Below are positions 1 to 8,880 of a stretch of DNA of 15,305 bases, piece by piece. Under the pieces are notes generated by a model that did not search any database, had not been told where the DNA came from, and was given only the letters and a program-made list of their open reading frames with translations. The translations under genes and the position numbers were made by a program. The first letter of the stretch is position 1; every line of letters starts with the position of its first letter. The DNA comes from Paraglomus occultum (taxonomy: Eukaryota > Glomeromycota > Glomeromycetes > Paraglomerales > Paraglomeraceae): NCBI GenBank assembly GCA_910592205.1, contig CAJVPJ010000869.1, positions 1 to 15,305 of the forward strand, in the 5' to 3' direction.

Positions 1-322
1 CTACAAAAGTTACTTAATATGAAGGGTTTTTGAGATTAGTACAGAGTGAAATCTACCTATTAACATTTGGTAAACAAAATCACACGACAATACGGAATTA
101 ATAGTACTATGAAAAATAACAATAAATCCATACTTAAAACTTTACTGTCGTTGATCACATGACTATCGATGAGTCACTGGTTTTATCCGGCCCGAGCGGT
201 AGGGGAGGTCAAGTTGGTGTATTGCCTTCTGAATTATTAGCCGGACTGTAGGTTATTCGGGCGCGTGTAACAGTAACTAAGCTAAATTTTGAATGGCCCG
301 TGTTGTCGAATGTGAAATTACT
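1..322. other. Upstream region of RRP43, no gene seen
   Basis: No supported gene. The stretch presumably holds the RRP43 promoter and 5' leader. It is AT-rich except for a GC-richer island at about 187-270. That island carries a 7-bp inverted pair, GCCCGAG at 190-196 and TTCGGGC at 256-262. I found no convincing TATA box or other factor site. Confidence 0.4.
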
Positions 323-1569
323 ATGTCATCCGCTACTGATAACAATAACACTAAGTATACTACAGAAAATGACCAGATAACGTCGTCTAAGATAGCTCCA
401 ATGCTAATAAAAAATTGATCGTAGATGCCGATTCGATACGACGAATCCAGCCATTCGAGTACTTTCGACATTTTACAGATCAAAAAATACGACCAAATGG
501 AAGGGTATTCAATCGGTTCAGAAAAACTACATTGAATCTAGGTTTTTATCTTTTTTTTTTCTCTTCTTTTACGGTCCGACAATTATCGATCCGGGTGATT
601 CTTATTTTCTGTCTACTTAGGCTCGGTCACTACTGCAGACGGTTCGGCGGTGGTGAGAATCGGAAACACTTCTGCTATCTGTGGCATCAAGGCAGAAGTT
701 GCAGAACCAAATGTAAACACGCCACTGGAAGGATACCTCGTTCCCAACGTGGAATTACCACCAATGTGCTCTCCCAACTTTAAGCCCGGTCCTCCAAGTG
801 AACTTGCACAAGTACTAAGCGAGACTGTGAACAAGCTACTCAAAGGTGTGAGAGGTGGGAAGGCTATCTCGTCAACGTCGTTCGAGTGAGAAATTTACAG
901 ACTTGATTTTTTAGTTCTTCCGTATTATCGTTAGAGTCATTATGTATAGAAGAGGGCAAGGCTGTCTGCGTATTGTATTGCGATGTCGTCTGCATAAATT
1001 ACGATGGCAACATTTTAGATGCGTCAGTCTATGCGGTTGTGAGCGCGCTTAGCAATGGTAAATGTTTGCAATAATAGACTATGGAACTGCGTTCACACAC
1101 ATCAGATTGTACAGTTTTAATCCATGTTTTATGCTCATAACATTGTCATTATCTAATGTCTAACACAGTAAGATTGCCCAAAATAACGTACGATGACGGC
1201 ATTGTTAAAGCAACCCCGGATAAGACGATCGAACTGCCGTTATCAAGAATACCTTTTTCGGCAACATTTGCAATATTCGATGGGTTTGTAATGTTACAAT
1301 ATCCCACCTTTGTCATTTCAAAGTTTGCAAAAATCTAACATTTACATTCTCTCAGAGAGATTCTAGCCGACCCGGATGAGACGGAAGAAGCTATACTAGA
1401 AGAGCGAATAACGATAATATGCGACGAAAAAGGACAGTTATGCAGTATCTTGAAGTCTGGTGGTTCTTCATCTACGCGAGAAACATTTTCTACTTGCCTC
1501 GAGTTGGCGAGAAACCCATATTCTGTATTATCAACTATATTCAAAGAAGCGTCTGCAAATACTAATTGA
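323..1569 (+). CDS. RRP43: Exosome complex subunit RRP43 (EXOSC8)
   Basis: Encodes an RNase PH-fold subunit of the RNA exosome ring, which processes and degrades RNA in nucleus and cytoplasm; this subunit is non-catalytic in eukaryotes. Seen: PFEYFRHF and RPNGR near the N-terminus, FRKTTLNLG, TADGSAVVRIGNT, CGIKAEVAEP, GYLVPNVELPPMC, VLYCDVVCINYDGNILDASV and CDEKGQLCS with a late glycine/serine stretch, all in the order of EXOSC8. Proposed exons: 323-541, 621-845, 935-1057, 1169-1283, 1356-1569, all with GT-AG introns. From codon 415 onward these join in one frame, and the total is about 298 residues against 276 in human. Oddities: the only good upstream ATG (323) is one base out of frame with the conserved body, and the conflict lies at the A-run 409-414. 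The third exon could also start at 915, which adds protein-like residues but breaks the frame. The product identity is firm; the 5' end is not. Confidence 0.88.
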
Positions 1570-1577
1570 TTGGATTT

Positions 1578-2683
1578 TTATTTTTCAATTTGCGTAAGAA
1601 CAAACGCTAGTTCAAATGCTAGCTCTTCGATTTCACCCAGTTGGTCATTACGACCAAAGTGATCCCTATCCTTGTTTATTTTCATTAGCAACACGCCCGC
1701 ATGATCTCCTTGTGTGCAATATAAATCGGATAATCGATTTCTCATGCGTGCTACCCATTTAAGAGGCTGCCAATACGCTACTCGCTGATCTCTCATTCCA
1801 GCTGTTACTAGAATGGAAGGAGCCGGGTGTGTAATGTTCTGTTCGTTTCCAGTGCTTATGGATTCATTGAGCGTTGCGAGATTAGTAGGGATGTTGTCGT
1901 ATGGCGCGTAGCTTTCGATGTATCTATAGGCTGCCTCGCTCTCTTTCGGATTTCCCCATTCATCATATTCCAGGCGAGTGAGGGGAATGGAAGGATTTAG
2001 CATGCTTGATAATGGGTCCAGAAAAGGTACGCGTAGAACAACGGCTCGAAATAGATCTAAAGTAGTCATTTGCTGATGAGTATTCTAATATACAGTGTGT
2101 GAATTCATTTTGTTGCTTACCTGGACGTGCGTTTAATACTGATCCTGTATCGCAAAGATAAATTTTAAGATGACTGTTACTTATTGAAAATGTGATATGT
2201 ACTCGCTGGACCAACCAACATACCTAACGCTAGGCCTCCTGCGCTTGTCCCAATAGCAGTCATTCTCGACTTTGATGAATATCCCGAAAGTATAAGATAT
2301 TCGACTGCCGTGATTATATCGATAAATGTATTCTTTTTTTTCATTGCTCGTCCATCTTCGTACCATTCGTGTCCCAACTCGCCTCTCCCTTACAAATTTT
2401 GTCTAGTCAGTTGGATTACGCGTGATATATGCACTTTTCTGTGTTCTTTTACCTGACATGTGCCAATGCAATGATCCAATTTCTCTCTACCAGAGGTAAA
2501 TGTTCAACATGAAAGTCTGGTTCTGTCGGTAATCCGTACGCGCCGTATGTCCTGAGCAGTACGGGATTCCTGCATTTCACATTTGCGTGAGGGACAGGGA
2601 AGATAAAATGGATGTTTATATACACGTATAACACATATTTCGAACAATACCTTCCATCTAGTTTTTGAGTAAGGATATCGGCT
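1578..2683 (-). pseudogene. S9 prolyl-oligopeptidase-like, C-terminal part
   Basis: Catalytic alpha/beta-hydrolase end of a serine peptidase of the prolyl oligopeptidase / oligopeptidase B family. Exons on the minus strand: about 2683-2651, 2569-2453, 2388-2224, 2144-2121 (only 24 nt) and 2056-1578. Seen: NPVLLRTYGAYG, ALAHVR, GELGHEWYEDG, the nucleophile motif GTSAGG, the Asp loop MRDQRVAYW and a His in DHFG near the C-terminus, so the whole Ser-Asp-His set is present. Family members are about 700-800 residues with an N-terminal seven-blade propeller. Here only about 270 residues remain and no propeller is recognisable upstream, where the oxygenase-like gene starts on the opposite strand. 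The splice 2453/2388 interrupts the conserved R-G-x-G-E loop and does not keep frame (two bases left over, two supplied). An AATAAA overlaps the stop codon. Family call is firm; truncated pseudogene is the likeliest status, with missed distant exons or sequence errors as alternatives. Confidence 0.75.
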
Positions 2684-2760
2684 CTAGAATAAAATCCTAA
2701 CGGCTCGTCGAATTGCGTTGCTTTTGTCTTTTTTTCTTCTTCCCATCACGCGCTGCTACG

Positions 2761-4450
2761 ATGGACACAACTAACTTACCAATAGCGAAAAGAAAAAGTA
2801 ACATTACCCACGAAGAAGTTATCGCGACAGGCCCGAGCAAAAACAGAGGCGTGAACAAGAACAAATTGAGATGTCTCACGACTCAGATAATATAGTTTTC
2901 GACTCCAACTGAGTATATATCACCGTTTGTTTGTGCTAGACTATTTTTGTATTGATAAGACGCACTTGCCTTAGCTGTTATGGAACATAACGGAGCCATT
3001 AGTCAGATCCCCATGTTCTAGCGACGGTGATTTCGTTTGTTCTGCAAGATATAATCTGGCACTTTGCAAGTCGATTAGCGATGAGCTTTTATGTAAGTTT
3101 AGTATTTTTTTTCTTTATAATCAAGCACCGAACCCAGAAAGCCGCCCGTGGTCTATGTACTCAAGATAAGGTCGATTATTTAGAAAAGGAATGGACGAGT
3201 GTATCTTTTTTACCCTCAGATCGTAATCTAAAGAAATAAAAATTCGATCGGGGATCTCAACTAAAAATTTATTAATCGAGACATTAATCCGTGAAGCGAG
3301 GTTGGTTAGCGATACCTCTCCGAAAACATCCTCACACCATGAAACAGAAATTTCTGCATATTTTTTGGGTTTACTTGAAACTGATGTTATTAATGCGTCG
3401 AAGAACGATAATACTGCCGTCTCTACTTGTGATGAAGATAAAGAACAATGGATCGCTTTTGGACAGTTTTTTGGGGTTTAAGGAACCGATCAAAGAAGAG
3501 AGGTACGACGAATCAATGGGAAAGCTCCTGATGTCCAAAATAATAAAGATTTACAAGCTCTTTCCACGACCATCGCTGAACGTAACACCCGAAGAGAAAG
3601 GATCCAGTTAATCATGTCGGCACGTGATAATTTTCGATCGCTTGACGGGTTGGTGAGATTTCGTTTCATTATTTGATCCAGAGTGCATTGCTGACATGGA
3701 CGGCGCTTTTTACTGCTCTTGAAAAACAGAAAAAGACTGTTTTTTTTTTCTTGGTCGCGCCGAACGATAGTGCATCTTGACCACCTAGCGACGAACGCTA
3801 TCAATTCTTATTATTTCCACATCCATCGCATAGGAGCGAGAGTTTTTGGGAAATTTTTATTGAGCATTTTGGTGCATTCGCGTTAAACAATCTTTTTCCC
3901 TATACGAGTTCGAATAGTGCGAGTTGACCATCTAAAATGTGTTAACGAATTGATACGTGGTCTCGAACCATTGTCGAATTCTATTAATTGGTTTGTTGAG
4001 AATTGTTACGAAAATCTGTATGAAAAACTATGCAAATTGAAATGGGTGCATCTGCTTCAAGATCCTTTGGCATATTCCCGATGATCGCGATCAATTTCAA
4101 CACAAGAATAGAGAAGCGATTTTCACTGGGACGAACATCATGATCCGAATTCTTTGTGTTACTTGGTCGCATTGGGTGATTTTGAAGCGTTTCCGGAACT
4201 TGAAGTAATTATACCACTTAAACCCAATCACATTGTTGCATTTTCATCACGTCCAATCACGAGAGGAATCCGTCACAGCGTCGTATATTTTGTCATTCTT
4301 CCATCATCTGCGCGATATGAAAGTAGGAATCCACGTAAATCTGTTGTTTCTTCGATTCCTCGGCAAAATCTCAACGACGCCCAAGATCTGAATATCATCA
4401 TTGAATGCTTTGGTGTATTACCAGATATAAATTTAATTATACAAAGCTAA
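2761..4450 (+). pseudogene. Decayed 2OG-Fe(II) oxygenase-like gene (TET/JBP-like)
   Basis: A stretch of protein-like segments on the plus strand that cannot be joined into one frame. Order seen: a lysine-rich start from ATG 2761; a segment near 2982-3093 (YNLALCKSISDELL); 3123-3200 (HRTQKAARGL, DYLEKEW); 3239-3478 (ISAYFLGLLETDV, EQWIAFGQFFG) ending in TAA at 3479; 3518-3676 (LQALSTTIAERNTRRERIQL); 3774-3888 (HRIGARVFGKFLLS); 3917-4083 (NSINWFVENCYENL); then HWDEHHDPN at 4124-4150 and LGDFE, FPELEVIIPLKP, VAFSSRP and GIRHSVVYFV to the stop at 4450. H-W-D is the Fe-binding HxD, and the GDFE/FPEL/LKPNHIVAFSS/RHS order matches the double-stranded beta-helix of TET/JBP-type oxygenases as I know it. 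A T-run at 4120-4123 shifts frame just before HxD. The usual glycine-rich link after GDFE and an HGN-type segment before GIRHS appear to be missing. Oxygenase similarity is moderate; TET/JBP assignment is inference; the N-terminal limit is weak. Confidence 0.6.
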
Positions 4451-4463
4451 CAGCTGCTAACAA

Positions 4464-4624
4464 TTCGGCACTACGTGCCTCATCCTTGATCGATATACAG
4501 TATATATAAAGATCACGAATACTATTTCAGCACTACGTGCCTCAAACTTGGCCCTCATTGAGGAATTAACCAGAAAGCTAAGGCACTATGTGTCAGGTTC
4601 GGGCATAGCCCTCACATCGGGCCC
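4464..4624. repeat. Cluster of small hairpin repeats
   Basis: Two near-identical 19-nt copies (4464-4482 and 4527-4545, one mismatch) contain GCAC-TAC-GTGC, a short stem-loop. A diverged third copy is at 4582-4594. In the same 160 nt are CCTCA-T-TGAGG (4553-4563), GGGC-ATA-GCCC (4601-4611) and the palindrome GGGCCC (4619-4624). The cluster starts just after the stop of the oxygenase-like pseudogene and could be the 3' part of a transposable element; that is inference. Confidence 0.6.
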
Positions 4625-4897
4625 ACAACAATCTGGTCTAGTCAGCGATTAGATTTTATGCTGTAAATTTCGTTTACTCACAAATGGCCATGCTGATGAC
4701 ACATTGCCTCTTTTTAGTTATTTTTACATGAGTATATTAAAATAATAAATTATTGCTATTACTATTTAGTTTTCTGTTAATTAATAACTAGCTGATATAT
4801 TTTGCTGGAATTGAGTTAGAACCATTATGATTACTTAAATCTTCTTTACTTCAATTCTTGGTCCATTTAACCATGTTCAACATTTATTGTGGGAATT

Positions 4898-5045
4898 AAA
4901 CTGACTTTTGGAGTCCACCCTTAAAGCTCAGAAACCCACTTATACTCTTCTATTACTATTATCAAACACTATCCTCAATTCAAAAAAATTATCCCAAAAA
5001 ATTTTAAAATTTTATATTAATATAGTAATAGGGAAAAGTCAGTTT
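4898..5045. mobile_element. MITE-like element with 12-bp inverted repeats
   Basis: AAACTGACTTTT at 4898-4909 and its exact reverse complement AAAAGTCAGTTT at 5034-5045 enclose an AT-rich 148-nt unit without coding potential. Size and shape fit a miniature inverted-repeat transposable element. I see no clear target-site duplication, so this is a candidate only. Confidence 0.4.
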
Positions 5046-5317
5046 GATGTCGTTTTAATCTGTCACATTTATTAACAACTCGTCGTTGTCAGCTGCATCA
5101 AGCTGTGATTACTGGCTTGAACAATTTTAATCCAACTGAATTAATACAGTATTAGTATCCGTTCAAAAATAAAGACATAAAAAACCAGCCAAAGTTTACT
5201 GTAACCACTGGTGCTATTGGCGTAGAGAAACCCACTTGGAATGTTATGTTTGCTAATACTAATACTAAGATACAATAACTATTTAACTAGATTAAAGATA
5301 CTAAATTACATATTTTA

Positions 5318-5335
5318 ATATATACATGTATATAT
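5318..5335. repeat. 18-nt perfect palindrome
   Basis: ATATATACATGTATATAT is fully self-complementary, centred on ACATGT. In AT-rich DNA this may be chance. Confidence 0.5.
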
Positions 5336-5849
5336 GTGTCCCTTTTGACTTGTATTCTCATGAATAATATTTATTCATATTCAGAATAGTTAAGAAACAA
5401 TAAATTGCGAGGGGAAAATCATATGAGGAAAATTTTGCTTGAATTGCAAGTAATTGCTGACAATCTACAGGTCAGCCTGAGTAAGTTCTTCTCTTAATTG
5501 TTGAGTTCTGGTCAAACTTTAGCAGCAAGTTTTGCTCTAATTTGTCGAGCCAAAGTTCTATATTCTCAAATGTATTGTTAGAGCTATCATCAAGTCTAAT
5601 TGATATTGACTCGATGCATTTAACCAAATCCGAATATAAGTTATGCGTGTTTGTTAGTATAATGTTATATCAGGCTAACTCTTTGCTACTATTACTATTG
5701 CTCTATTTTTCGCATTTTTTGTAAATCTAGTCTTATGTCGGGCTACCAAGACAGCAACAGTAACCTCTTTCTTAATACTCGATAAACCCCACTTTTACCA
5801 ATCAGGTAAGTAAGAAAAATTCAATTTCTGAAATGTAACTAAAATAAAT

Positions 5850-6079
5850 GGTGGTGACATTAGATAGTCGCCTACACAGAATCGCTATAAACCTCGGTAT
5901 TGTTCCAGACGGCTATTCGGTAATGGAGTCTCGTAAATTACGTCCTATCCCCTCTGAAACTCCAACTGGGTGGCGGCCCCCTACACTAAATAGCTACCTG
6001 ATACAATAATTTGCAAGTTGTGGTCACAAGCGCTTTTGAAAACTCCCATTTACACCTAGTGGCAGGCACACCTTCGGAT
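5850..6079. repeat. Sharply bounded block, possible dispersed repeat
   Basis: About 230 nt with clearly higher GC content and complexity than the flanks, including GGTGGCGGCCCCC near 5970-5982 and CCTAGTGGCAGGCACACC near 6055-6072. No long open frame crosses it, and no tRNA A/B-box pair or 5S motif was found. It resembles a dispersed repeat unit or a structured RNA rather than an exon. The repeat call rests on composition and general familiarity, not on a second copy in this window. Confidence 0.35.
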
Positions 6080-6348
6080 ACAATAACTGTTAACAAATAC
6101 TCAGAGAATAAATAATTACGATGAATCGATAAGAGGTAGTAATAAATAAAAAAAAAGTAGTGTTGTAGGTCCTGCGGACAGATATATAATAATAAGAGTA
6201 GGCGTATTTATCTCGAAACTGTGTCAAGCATCTATACATATACATTATCGTTGGCCACTTAGCAATAATAATAGTAATGGATTTTTAAATGAATAGTTTG
6301 TTGCATATACGATCATTAATAAAATGTTCCAGAATATCAAACGGGATA

Positions 6349-6372
6349 ATTTCATTGATTGACCAATGAAAT
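6349..6372. repeat. Perfect 9-bp stem-loop
   Basis: ATTTCATTG and CAATGAAAT flank a 6-nt loop. It lies in gene-free DNA, and no U-run follows that would suggest a Pol III or bacterial-type terminator. Function unknown. Confidence 0.5.
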
Positions 6373-7171
6373 AGCAAAATCGTGTTAACATGTCTTTCGT
6401 GCATTATGTTTATTCCTCGAATATCTCTACAATCACAAACGTTACATGTTTAAAATTTTCACTGGCGATAACAGTAACATTTGTCTATTGTTGTTAAGAT
6501 TATTATTAGACACGGGACATGTAGAGTGATTTTTCACACAAACTTTTGATGTTAACATGGGGGTTAACAATCGAAGTAAATTATTAAGTAAATCATGTAC
6601 TCAAGTTGCATCTATTAAAAAAGACATAAAAATTCAATGTATAAAAATACGTGTTAAGTCAGCCGGAGATCTTTAACCGATTGTCATCTTGCATTTATCT
6701 GCCGATAAAGTTACACAATCGAAATAATTGTTGACCTGCAAACAGTCCATTGCGCTTACGATAAGCTGCCTACTGATTATGACGTAGCACTAAGCAAACG
6801 AATATGCATGAGCAGTGATTAGTACTAATTCGGAATGCGTAACAATCGTATTTGAGCAGTAGTCGTAAAAGACGCAGATGTACTGTACAACTTTTGGCAC
6901 CTTTTTATCGATAAATCTTTTCCATGTCGATCATGCCGTAAACGTCCAGACAATTGCGTTTGTATGCATGTTTTGAGCCAATGGATAACAAATTTGTGAC
7001 CAAAGCTTTTTATCCAGTGATCATTGGATGCGAGCAAACAAATTCGCAGAATATTTCGCTTTTCTTTTTTGGTATTTTCTATTACGAAATAAAATTCGTT
7101 TCGTTTTCATTTTAATGGTTACGCAGAAAAGACAAAGTATATCAGAGTCTATTATGACAATATTAATAACG

Positions 7172-7177
7172 TTTATT
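7172..7177 (-). promoter_or_regulatory. Polyadenylation signal AATAAA
   Basis: AATAAA on the minus strand, 5 nt past the stop codon of the membrane-protein gene. If used, it implies a very short 3' UTR. Confidence 0.45.
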
Positions 7178-7182
7178 AAAAA

Positions 7183-8024
7183 TTAAGTACGGCAACACCA
7201 ACAATTGAAGTCTACGAAAAGTAAACGCTTTCCGATAAAAAAGACAATTGCCGAAGTTAACGCACCATTCGTGCCAGCAGCACCTCCCCAATTTTGAGTA
7301 ATAAGAGAAAGAATGACGTGCGACCCCAATATATGAAATGTTGTCAAAAAATACACCAATACTATTATTATTTTTGGTATACGATTTGCTCCCTCTGCAA
7401 CATCGTGCCTTTCCCACAGTTTGTAAATTACTATACTCACAAAAAAACCTGCTAGATACAATGACCATATCCATGTGCTGACAGATTCTTTTGTTTCTCG
7501 CACGTCTATACTCAGCGCTGTTAGACCTATCCACCCACAGAGTGATAATAAAGGTGTAGCAACCATACCAAGAGTCAGATAAAATCTGTTTCTTTCCTCT
7601 GTCACACCACCTGCGTACCCGTCATTGTATATTTTTACACTCCACGGAGTGAGTTGTCCGATCGCAATGAGTACTAGCATCCATTCTTCCCGACACTTGA
7701 TACATGTGTAAATTGCCGGTCCTATAATCATAGTAAACGGAAAGATTGCCCATATTCTATCGGGTGAGCTATATGGCTGCCCCCATCGCCACGGCGTAAA
7801 CAAAGGGCATCTTAAATGCACTAAAATAATAGCAGTAAGTGTCAATAACCAGCAGACAATGCCAAAGGCTCCGAATGGTAAGCCGTAACATTGTGCCTGC
7901 ACTGATAGTTCGGCTTCAATATTAGCTAAAAACGGGGTAAGTATGAAACAAGGGTTTAGTCGAGTATGTAAAAATATATCTTGTGTTTAACTGTAAACAT
8001 ACCAGGATCATCACGAATATCCAT
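7183..8024 (-). CDS. Polytopic membrane protein, unknown function
   Basis: Two exons: 8024-8003 (22 nt, ATG plus seven codons) and 7925-7183, joined over a 77-nt GT-AG intron (donor GTATGT, acceptor TTTTTAG) with exact frame continuity; 254 residues. ATG 8024 is chosen because it is the only start that splices in frame. Hydrophobic segments, approximate residues: 23-42, 65-85, 90-108, 127-150, 162-183, 196-220 and 227-245, giving six or seven spans. Recognisable points are QCYGLPFGAFG before span 1, the proline/tryptophan-rich loop LFTPWRWGQPYSSPDR, a YNDGYAGG loop and IGKRLLF near the end. It resembles fungus-specific multi-span proteins without assigned function, and I cannot name a transporter or receptor family. 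No signal peptide is evident beyond span 1. The gene stands alone, over 2 kb from its neighbours on both sides, and shows no frame damage. Confidence 0.8.
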
Positions 8025-8880
8025 CGTAGCAGAAAATTGTATACACGTATTTTTTCAAAATTTACTGCAAGATGACTGCGAAATAGACTGATATATATAT
8101 TGGAAAGCCAGACATTCATCGTTTGTTATTGCATCAACAGGGAAACTGATAATCACTCCTTTACGGGTCGCTTGTGCTACAGCTGTTGCTGTAAGTATAC
8201 AAACAATACGTAGCTACTTTATCTCATAACTATATTTGGTCCCATGCAAAACACCTTAACACGGCTGCCTGTAACAAAAGTAAGTTACATAAAATGGCAA
8301 GATCGTATTAATCAATCTTATTATGCGCGGGTAGTTCTTCCGCTCTCATTTATTGCATATTTAGGGTGATTATTATGACTCGCAAACATGTTCGAGTAGT
8401 GCAGCTTGAGGCTTATGTGACAGTAAACAAAAACAAATTATCGTAACCAATTTAACGTTTAGTGATATTTCCTCATTGTTCTATACCCTATATAGCACCA
8501 GTTAAGATAGTGAATTGTTTCAAACCATATAATAGCTAGAGTAAAAGAAAACTAGCAATTTATGCATAGGTAATGTATGTAATTTATCTCAGTATGATTA
8601 CGCATAATTCCGCAATATATCAAATAAAAAAAAAAACGATTAATTTGTACCATAATTGAAGTCAGTACTGCATATCATAAACTCATAACATGTTTCTTAA
8701 CCAATTTGTTTCCCGCATCATATTACACACATGTAATAGTGCCAATTTACATTATCTGCCGTTATAAATATGAGTGTCCACATTCTACTACACATTAAAA
8801 ATTTTATTTCTCGCAATTACGGTACTTAGATATCTTTTTCTATAACAATTCATCTGATTTAAATACACAATTTTACCTGA
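8025..8880. other. Upstream region of the membrane-protein gene
   Basis: Presumed 5' leader and promoter of the gene ending at 7183. A small GC-richer island (about 8105-8195) is open in both directions. It ends in a strong plus-strand donor-like GTAAGTATAC (8190-8199), which in minus orientation also reads as an acceptor, CTTACAG. The remainder to 8880 is AT-rich with nothing recognisable. Confidence 0.35.

Larger units (their letters stand above)
4625..7171. other. Long AT-rich gene-free stretch
   Basis: No open frame here looks like a real protein: those present are short, low in complexity and without a plausible splice partner. Features listed separately inside it are the inverted-repeat element (4898-5045), the 18-nt palindrome (5318-5335), the block at 5850-6079 and the hairpin (6349-6372). 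A short phrase, GGTCCTGCGGACAG, stands out at about 6168-6181. A 70-codon minus-strand frame at 6825-7037 is probably chance. Confidence 0.5.

Noticed and set aside
190-262. A 73-nt segment with 7-bp complementary ends, tRNA-sized
   Set aside because: The inner arms do not pair as D and T stems, and neither an A box nor a GGTTCGA-type B box is present.
2697-2879. Hydrophobic minus-strand frame that might continue the peptidase upstream
   Set aside because: Only a short phrase (IVAARDGKK) recalls the end of an S9 propeller. The rest does not match, and no splice joins it convincingly to 2683.
6825-7037. 70-codon minus-strand frame
   Set aside because: No recognisable motif, no splice context and unremarkable composition; likely chance.
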